Below are positions 7,741 to 12,536 of a stretch of DNA of 12,536 nucleotides, one piece after another. This stretch comes from Roseiarcus sp. Lineage in GTDB: Bacteria > Pseudomonadota > Alphaproteobacteria > Rhizobiales > Beijerinckiaceae. The translations under genes were made by a program, and so were the position numbers. The notes beneath the pieces were generated by a model. That model ran no database searches, had not been told where the DNA came from, and saw only the letters and a list, made by a program, of their open reading frames with translations. Where the stretch lies: assembly GCA_030153205.1 (NCBI GenBank), contig JASLHV010000261.1, forward strand, positions 1 to 12,536, given 5' to 3'. Each line of letters begins with the position of its first letter. Position 1 is the first letter of the stretch.

Positions 7741-8678
7741 GCCGTCGCGCGCCTGGCCGACGGCAAATAAGAGGCGAGGCCGACAAGGCCGCGCGGCGCG
7801 AATCTGATGAGCGCGATGAGGATAAGACCGGCAATCGCGACATGCGCTTCAGGATAGTCGGCAAGGGCCTCCCCCAAAGCGACAACCAGAACGGCGCCGA
7901 CAAGCGGCCCAAGACGCAGACCAACGCCGCCGATGATGACCATGGACAGGACGTCGATCGACCATTGCAGGCCGAACATGCCATAGGGCTCGATCGCGCC
8001 AAGCTTGGTCGCTTGCACCGCGCCGGCCATGCCGCAGAAAGCGCTGGCGAGCATGAAGGCCGCCAGTTTGACCCGATAAGGCCTCACGCCCATTTGCGCC
8101 GCGGCGTCTTCGTCATCGCGTACCGCCCGGAAGATGACGGAGACGCGCGTGCGCGAACAAGCCGTCACGAGGAGCGATGCGATAAACGCAGTGGCGAGCG
8201 CGTAACGGAACAAGATCGGCAATTCGGGCGGATCTTGCTGAAGAAAAATACCTGAGGCGCCCCCGAAATAGGGCAGGTTGATCATGGCGAGGCGCAGCAG
8301 TTCGGCGAGCGCAAGCGTGCCAACCGTGAAATAGAGGCCGCGAAGCCGGAACAGCGCCGGCGCAACCAACGCGGCAAGCGCGGCGGCCGCGGCAGCGGAA
8401 ACCGCGATCGCCTCCGGCAGAGGCGCGCCGAGTCTATTAAGGAGGCCGAAAGTCACATAGGCGCCGACGCCGACAAAGCAGGACGTGCCGAGCGACACAA
8501 GTCCCGTCATGCCGGCCATCAGGTTCCAACCTTCGGCCAATGTCAGGTAGATCAGCGTTCGAAACCCTGTCTGCAGCCAGTAATCGCCGAAAAAGGACGG
8601 CGCAAACCAGATCGCTGCGGCTGCTGCAATGAGTACGGCCATTTCGGCCGGGACTTTGAGCTGCGCTTTCCCGCTCAA
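7737..8678 (-). CDS. LivM-like permease of branched-chain-type ABC importer
   Basis: Inner-membrane permease of 313 residues with about eight or more hydrophobic segments. The LivM hallmark GLVSLGTSCFVGVGAY lies at 59-74, and an EAA-type coupling loop (AVRDDEDAAAQMGV) near 185-198 would contact the ATPase. The chosen start is TTG at 8678, overlapping the LivH-like stop as TTGA, with a G-rich stretch upstream. An alternative ATG at 8642 would drop 12 residues, but it has no visible ribosome-binding site and breaks the overlap pattern of this operon. It pairs with the LivH-like protein to form the translocation path for the imported substrate. The family call is secure; which compound passes is not determinable from the permease. 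Confidence 0.93.
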   Translation of the reverse strand: MSGKAQLKVPAEMAVLIAAAAAIWFAPSFFGDYWLQTGFRTLIYLTLAEGWNLMAGMTGLVSLGTSCFVGVGAYVTFGLLNRLGAPLPEAIAVSAAAAAALAALVAPALFRLRGLYFTVGTLALAELLRLAMINLPYFGGASGIFLQQDPPELPILFRYALATAFIASLLVTACSRTRVSVIFRAVRDDEDAAAQMGVRPYRVKLAAFMLASAFCGMAGAVQATKLGAIEPYGMFGLQWSIDVLSMVIIGGVGLRLGPLVGAVLVVALGEALADYPEAHVAIAGLILIALIRFAPRGLVGLASYLPSARRATA

Positions 8679-9550
8679 GCGCGCCCCCGAGCCAGAACGC
8701 CTTCCGGACGGAAGGCCAGCACAAGGAGGAATAAAGCCATGCCGACGAGATCGCGATAGCCGTCGCCGAACGCCAAGCCGCCAAGGCTTTGCAGAACGCC
8801 GAGCGCAATCCCTCCGACCAACGCGCCAAGCACATTGCCGAGACCGCCAAGAACAACGACGGCGAGACTATTCAAGAGATAGGCGCCGCCGCTCGATGGG
8901 CTGAATTGAAAGGCTGCGCCGATCAGCGTCCCGCCCACGGCCGCGCAAGCCGCGCCGAGAGCGAAGGTGAGCATTTGCACGCGCCTGACATTGACGCCGA
9001 GAGTCGCCGCAGCCCCCGCATCGACCGCGCTGGCGCGAAGGTCGCGGCCAAAGGCGGTTCGCGAAACGAGCCAATGCACGGCCAAGATGCAGACGCAGGA
9101 TATTCCAAAGCCGATGAGATAGATCAAAGGCGTGGTGATCGGGCCGATCGTCAGTGGCAGCGTCGCGTAATCGCGCCCGATAGAGCGTGTATCCGCGCTA
9201 AAGGCGAGTACGAAAGCATTTTCGAGAATGATCGAAACGGCGAACATCGTCATCATCTGCGCTTCGGGCCCGCGATCAGCGAGCGGCTGCAGCAACAGCC
9301 AGTAAAGCGGAGCCGCGAGAGCGGCCATGAAAATCGCGATCAGCGGCAGACCGAGCAGTGGGTCGACGCCGCTATACTGGAGGAAGAAAAGACCGGCATA
9401 GGCGCCGACCACGAGGAAATCGCCATGCGCCAGATTAACCAGGCGCATGACGCCGAGAACGATGGAGAGGCCGAGAGCGGTCAGGCCGAGCATTCCGCCG
9501 AGCAATACGCCCGCCGCGATCGTACTAGAGGCGACAGCGATGTCGGGCAT
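8675..9550 (-). CDS. LivH-like permease of branched-chain-type ABC importer
   Basis: Inner-membrane permease of 291 residues, the usual LivH length. The hallmark RLVNLAHGDFLVVGAYAG occurs near residues 36-53, and an EAA-type coupling loop (RASAVDAGAAATLGV) lies in the second half, followed by the Gly-rich segment VVLGGLGNVLGALVGG typical of the family. It begins 17 bases after the binding-protein gene; AAGGA at 9562-9566 (read on the minus strand) is about 11 bases before the ATG. It would form a heterodimer with the LivM-like protein and be driven by the fused ATPase. Confidence 0.94.
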   Translation of the reverse strand: MPDIAVASSTIAAGVLLGGMLGLTALGLSIVLGVMRLVNLAHGDFLVVGAYAGLFFLQYSGVDPLLGLPLIAIFMAALAAPLYWLLLQPLADRGPEAQMMTMFAVSIILENAFVLAFSADTRSIGRDYATLPLTIGPITTPLIYLIGFGISCVCILAVHWLVSRTAFGRDLRASAVDAGAAATLGVNVRRVQMLTFALGAACAAVGGTLIGAAFQFSPSSGGAYLLNSLAVVVLGGLGNVLGALVGGIALGVLQSLGGLAFGDGYRDLVGMALFLLVLAFRPEGVLARGRA

Positions 9551-9567
9551 GAACGCTTAGGTCCTTG

Positions 9568-10758
9568 TCATGGAACCGGGAACAGGAAGTCGCCGGTCTT
9601 GCGGTCCTTCGGCGAAACGATCACGGTCTTGCCGCCTTGCCACTGCAGCGCGACCACCGGCAGAGTCGCCGTATGATTTTCAGCGAATTTGATCGGGCCG
9701 ACAACATAGGTCTTATCGGTCTTTGCGATCGCGGCGTTGATCTTCTCGGCGTCCGTCGACCCGGCGGCGGCGATAGCATCGAGCAAGATCTGTGCGGCGG
9801 CATAAGAATCCGCAATGTGCTGGCTGCTGGACAGTTTCGTTTCCGTCTCGAAAGCTTTGGCGAGATCGGCTGCGCCGGGATAGGGGAAAGAGGGATCCCA
9901 ATAGCCGCCGACCAGGACGCCGTCGGAGAGCTTGCCAAGCGCTTCGGCAAATTGCACGGGCTCGGCGCCCTTCTCCATATTGAGCACTTTCGGCGTATAG
10001 CCCGCCGCCGCCATTTGCTTTCGGATCGCGACCGCCTGAGGCGTGATCGCGTCGACCAGCACCACATCCGCCCCCTTCGATTTGGCTTCGCCGATGATCG
10101 AGGTGAATTGCGTATTGTCGATTGGGAATTCGGCGTTCTGTACGACTTCATAGCCGAACTGTTTGGCGAGATCCGGCCAGATATGTTGGCCCACGGCCTG
10201 ACCGTCCGGGCCATTATCGTGCCACAGCGCGATTTTCTTGTTGGTCTGGACGTTATGTTCGGCGAGCGCCTTGAATTGCGCGACAGCCAGATCCGGCACG
10301 CTGAAGAAGACGTCCCAAACCCAGTTCCATTTGCGTACCGAAAGGAACGGCTCCAGGGGATCGCAGCCCGTCACCAGCGGCTTCTTGGCTCGCTCCGCCA
10401 CCAAGGCGCCGGCATTGACCAAAGCTGGCGTGCAAGAGCCCAGCATGGCGGTCACGTGATCGCGCGAGATCAAAGTCTCCGTATTCGAAGCCGTGGCGTT
10501 GGGATCAGTCTTGTCGTCGCGGATGATCAGCTTCACCATCTCTTTCTTGCCGCCGATGACGATACCGCCAGCTTTGTTGACTTCATCGACCGCGCGCTTG
10601 TAGCCCCATTGCTGGAAGCTGCCGAAGCCGGCGAGCGGGCCGGAAAGCGGCAAGGAGGCGCCGATGACGATCTCATCGGCGAGAGCTGAGGCGAACCCGA
10701 GCGCTGTGGAAGCAATCAAAGCCGCCGCGAGACATTTTAAACCACGCTTGATATCCAT
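9568..10758 (-). CDS. Periplasmic substrate-binding protein, branched-chain-amino-acid type (LivJ-like)
   Basis: A 396-residue type I periplasmic binding protein. Residues 1-27 are a signal peptide (K4, R5, K8, hydrophobic core, cleavage ALA before DE). The mature start EIVIGASLPLSGPLAGFG is characteristic of HAAT-family receptors. C109 and C132 (GSCTPA, TGCDP) sit on either side of the first-lobe ligand region and could form a disulfide. The segment VRKWNWVWDVFF at 141-152 is rich in aromatic residues. The frame is open upstream to 11085, but the ATG at 10758 has a strong GGGAGG site at 10764-10769 and begins the signal peptide. It captures the ligand for the permease pair encoded just downstream. 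Placement between enzyme genes suggests an organic acid or aromatic-type ligand rather than leucine, but this is inference. Confidence 0.93.
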   Translation of the reverse strand: MDIKRGLKCLAAALIASTALGFASALADEIVIGASLPLSGPLAGFGSFQQWGYKRAVDEVNKAGGIVIGGKKEMVKLIIRDDKTDPNATASNTETLISRDHVTAMLGSCTPALVNAGALVAERAKKPLVTGCDPLEPFLSVRKWNWVWDVFFSVPDLAVAQFKALAEHNVQTNKKIALWHDNGPDGQAVGQHIWPDLAKQFGYEVVQNAEFPIDNTQFTSIIGEAKSKGADVVLVDAITPQAVAIRKQMAAAGYTPKVLNMEKGAEPVQFAEALGKLSDGVLVGGYWDPSFPYPGAADLAKAFETETKLSSSQHIADSYAAAQILLDAIAAAGSTDAEKINAAIAKTDKTYVVGPIKFAENHTATLPVVALQWQGGKTVIVSPKDRKTGDFLFPVP

Positions 10759-10763
10759 TTCTC

Positions 10764-10769
10764 CCTCCC
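10764..10769 (-). promoter_or_regulatory. Ribosome-binding site of the substrate-binding protein
   Basis: GGGAGG on the minus strand, 5 bases before ATG 10758, within AAAAGGGAGGGAGAA. It decides the start inside a frame that runs open for more than 100 further codons upstream and suggests high translation, as expected for a binding protein needed in excess of its permease. Confidence 0.8.
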
Positions 10770-10793
10770 TTTTGTCCCTTATGTCCGTTTCTC

Positions 10794-11456
10794 TCAGAAC
10801 GTATTGTCGAGCGTCACGCGCTTGTAGAGCGTCGGCAGAATCTCGGCGAGATAACCCATCTCCTCGACGCAATGCTGGTGAAGCCGCCGCGCGAATTCGC
10901 GATCGAGATTGGCTTTGCGCATTTCTCGTGCTTGCGCTTCCGGGATCGTGACCGTCGGGTCGCGATGGCTGATCATGCCGAGCCAGAAGCGCGACCGCAT
11001 TTCGCACCCATAGTCGGTCTCTCTGATGAAGTGGCACATGCGGCCAACGTTGATCGGCGCTTCGAGCAGGCCGGGCCGCGCGCAAACAGCGAAATGGCCT
11101 GAAGCTTTGTATCTCGTGAGGTCGAACGTCTCGGCCGGCTCGTGGAAGCTGACGCGCAGTTTGTAGAGCGGACCGTCCTTACCCGCGAGATATTCTTCGA
11201 CGAGATGCGACGCGCCAATGTATTTGCCGTTGACCCGATTTTCCCATCCGCTCGAGACATGATCGGTCGGGTGCCACAGGCGGTACCATTCGATATCGCC
11301 CAACCATGAGAACCACCAGTCGACCATCCTCGCGCGGCAGCCGGGCATGCGCGTGAGGCCGGCGACGACCCATTTGCCGTCTTCAAGCTCCTGATAGCCG
11401 GATTCGAAAGGCAGATAGCCCGGCTTCAAAAGATCGTTCGCCTCTTCAAACCTCAT
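10794..11456 (-). CDS. DAPG hydrolase-family (PhlG/phloretin hydrolase-like) protein, copy 2
   Basis: A 220-residue paralog of the protein at 5547-6185. Shared signatures are EANDLL (5-10), FESG (17-20), MVDWWFSW (44-51), YRLWHPTDH (58-66), SHLVEEY (83-89), GCEMRSRFWLG (150-160) and HCVEE (195-199). Candidate metal ligands are H62/H66, E88, H195 and E199, in the same places as in copy 1. The known family chemistry is metal-dependent hydrolysis of a C-C bond beside an aryl ketone carbonyl (PhlG, phloretin hydrolase); the substrate here is unknown. I chose ATG 11456 because GGGAGG (11464-11469) lies 7 bases upstream and the amino end then lines up with copy 1; a TTG at 11471 would add five residues. 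It lies 60 bases after the dehydrogenase gene and 35 bases before the binding-protein gene. No signal peptide, hence probably cytoplasmic. Confidence 0.83.
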   Translation of the reverse strand: MRFEEANDLLKPGYLPFESGYQELEDGKWVVAGLTRMPGCRARMVDWWFSWLGDIEWYRLWHPTDHVSSGWENRVNGKYIGASHLVEEYLAGKDGPLYKLRVSFHEPAETFDLTRYKASGHFAVCARPGLLEAPINVGRMCHFIRETDYGCEMRSRFWLGMISHRDPTVTIPEAQAREMRKANLDREFARRLHQHCVEEMGYLAEILPTLYKRVTLDNTF

Positions 11457-11516
11457 AAGACCGCCTCCCAATCATCCTTTTCGCAAGCCGCCGCTTGGGC
11501 GCCTCTTGCCGTCGTG

Positions 11517-12425
11517 TCAATTCTTCGCGGGCGCGCCAAAGCTCGCCTTCAGATGTTGATTAACCTTGGCGCGCAATGCTCCCTGCGATTCGATAGACCA
11601 ATCGCGAAAGCCGCGTCCGCTTTTGAATCCGAGCCGCCCCTCTGCGATCAGCTTGTTGAGATAGGGGGAAGGCTCCGTCGCACGATCAAGCGCTGGAAGG
11701 ACGTAAGAATGAATCGAGCGCGTTAAATCGACGCCGACGAGATCGGCGTTTTCGATAGGCCCGAGCACGGCGAGTCTTGCGCCAAAGCTCGACTTGACGA
11801 CGTCGTCGACGGTCTTTGCGTCGCAAACCTCCTCGGCGACCAGTGCGATCGCTTCACGCCAAAGCGCGTGCTGCAGCCGGTTGCCGACGAATCCCGGCAC
11901 GTCCTTCTTCACTTCGACTGGCGATTTCCCGACCCGCTTCAGCAGATCAATCATGGCGTCAATCGCCGATGATGAACTATCCTTGGTCCGAATAACTTCG
12001 ACCAAAGGGACGAGGTAGGGCGGGTTCCACCAATGCGTACCGAGAGCGCGCGCTTTGTTCTCTACGCGCGCCATGATTTTGCTGATTGGAATGACCGACG
12101 TATTCGAAGCGAGTATCGCCTCTGTCGGCGCCGCTTTCTCGACGTCGGAGAAAATCTGCTGCTTTAGCTTGAGATTTTCAGGCGCCGCTTCGATGACGAT
12201 GTCAGCCGATTCAACACAAGACTCCAAGGTCTTTGCGACTTCGATATTGGCGAGCGCCGCGCGGTCTAATCCGAGTTCATCGAGATTTGTTTCAATGCGC
12301 GGAAGGATGCGCGCACGCGCTTCCGCAAAAGGATCGGTGATTCGTACTTGATGCCCTGCGCCGGCGAAGACCTGGGCAATGCCATGGCCCATCAAACCGC
12401 CGCCGAGGATCGCAATACGCTCCAT
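11517..12425 (-). CDS. 3-hydroxyacyl-CoA dehydrogenase-family protein, NAD-dependent
   Basis: A 302-residue enzyme of the 3-hydroxyacyl-CoA dehydrogenase family. The NAD-binding fold starts at once (IAILGGGLMGHG, G8-x-G10-x-x-G13). Catalytic positions expected from human HADH (S137, H158, E170, N208) are present with matching spacing as S110 (SNTS), H131 (THWWNPP), E143 (LVEVI) and N182 (VGNRLQHA). The carboxyl-terminal dimerisation domain ends with the usual GFKSGRGFRDW. Known family members oxidise 3-hydroxyacyl-CoA, and relatives act on other beta-hydroxy acids (L-gulonate, carnitine). The HWWNPPYLVP variant in place of the more common HFFNP leaves the substrate open. The start at ATG 12425 follows the upstream gene's stop by 3 bases, with GGTGAG before it, which indicates one transcript. 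Role in the operon, by inference: oxidation of a hydroxyl group on the substrate or on the released acyl piece. Confidence 0.88.
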   Translation of the reverse strand: MERIAILGGGLMGHGIAQVFAGAGHQVRITDPFAEARARILPRIETNLDELGLDRAALANIEVAKTLESCVESADIVIEAAPENLKLKQQIFSDVEKAAPTEAILASNTSVIPISKIMARVENKARALGTHWWNPPYLVPLVEVIRTKDSSSSAIDAMIDLLKRVGKSPVEVKKDVPGFVGNRLQHALWREAIALVAEEVCDAKTVDDVVKSSFGARLAVLGPIENADLVGVDLTRSIHSYVLPALDRATEPSPYLNKLIAEGRLGFKSGRGFRDWSIESQGALRAKVNQHLKASFGAPAKN

Positions 12426-12428
12426 CTC

Positions 12429-12536
12429 TCACCCCGCCGTATAGCCGCCATCGGCATAGAGGATGTGACCGGTGTAAAAGTCCGACGCTTTCGAGGCGAG
12501 GAACAAGAGAGGGCCGGCAAGATCGTCCGGTTCGCC
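12429..12536 (-). CDS. Short-chain dehydrogenase/reductase, carboxyl end only
   Basis: Only the last 35 residues are inside the window; the gene continues past the right edge. The translation begins GEPDDLAGPLLFLASKASDF and continues YTGHILYADGGYTAG before TGA at 12429-12431. This is the standard carboxyl end of classical SDR oxidoreductases (pattern P-x-D-L-A-G-x-x-x-F-L-A-S, then TG and DGG). It is the first visible gene of the minus-strand operon, ending 3 bases before the 3-hydroxyacyl-CoA dehydrogenase start. Cofactor and substrate cannot be told because the Rossmann motif and catalytic Tyr-x3-Lys are outside the window. Confidence 0.9.
   Translation of the reverse strand, partial: GEPDDLAGPLLFLASKASDFYTGHILYADGGYTAG

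Noticed and set aside
8789..10689. Long plus-strand frames opposite the permease and receptor genes
   Set aside because: The composition is Arg/Asp/His-rich, typical of antisense frames in G+C-rich DNA, and no ribosome-binding site or domain is seen.
10759..11085. Extended 505-residue form of the substrate-binding protein
   Set aside because: The extra 109 residues are antisense-like, Arg-rich sequence lying within the hydrolase gene in another frame; the signal peptide and strong ribosome-binding site fix the start at 10758.
11515..11520. TTGACA on the minus strand just before the second hydrolase gene, like a -35 box
   Set aside because: At 17 bases spacing the next hexamer is CAAGCG, not a -10; the motif overlaps the dehydrogenase stop codon.
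1..12536. CRISPR arrays, tRNA or rRNA genes, insertion sequences, phage genes
   Set aside because: No regular repeat-spacer pattern, cloverleaf, transposase motif or terminal inverted repeat was found on either strand.

Overview
The window looks like a chromosomal segment of an alphaproteobacterium, most plausibly in the Hyphomicrobiales. The DNA is G+C-rich, coding is dense with 4-base ATGA/TTGA overlaps, and there is the amino end of a typical rhizobial-type porin (signal peptide, then two Cys bracketing the start of the barrel). The genus is not identifiable from the sequence alone. Every base except about 200 near 5349-5546 and short gaps is accounted for by genes.

Left part, plus strand (2-5047): an RND efflux operon with two successive periplasmic adaptor genes (the first cut by the window edge, the second a predicted lipoprotein) and one 1015-residue RND pump. 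Two adaptors per pump is the layout of TriABC-type systems. No outer-membrane channel gene is seen. Behind it, at 5109-5348, is a 79-residue porin-like reading frame holding only the start of a porin, probably a remnant.

Right part, minus strand (12536 down to 5547): a tightly packed unit, in transcription order: the last 35 residues of a short-chain dehydrogenase; a 3-hydroxyacyl-CoA dehydrogenase-type enzyme; a PhlG/phloretin-hydrolase-like (DAPG hydrolase family) protein; a periplasmic substrate-binding protein of the branched-chain-amino-acid type; the two permeases (LivH-like and LivM-like); one polypeptide carrying both ATPases (LivG and LivF fused); and a second, diverged DAPG-hydrolase-like protein. 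The two units converge around 5349-5546, where an inverted repeat over the last gene's stop codon may serve as a terminator.

Inference: the minus-strand unit reads as an uptake-and-breakdown pathway. The ABC transporter would import a small acidic or aromatic compound, the two metal-dependent hydrolases would split a C-C bond next to a carbonyl (as PhlG does with diacetylphloroglucinol), and the two dehydrogenases would process hydroxyl/keto groups of the substrate or of the released acyl piece. The substrate is unknown. The pairing of two DAPG-hydrolase paralogs with a dedicated transporter having a fused ATPase is the most interesting item in the window.
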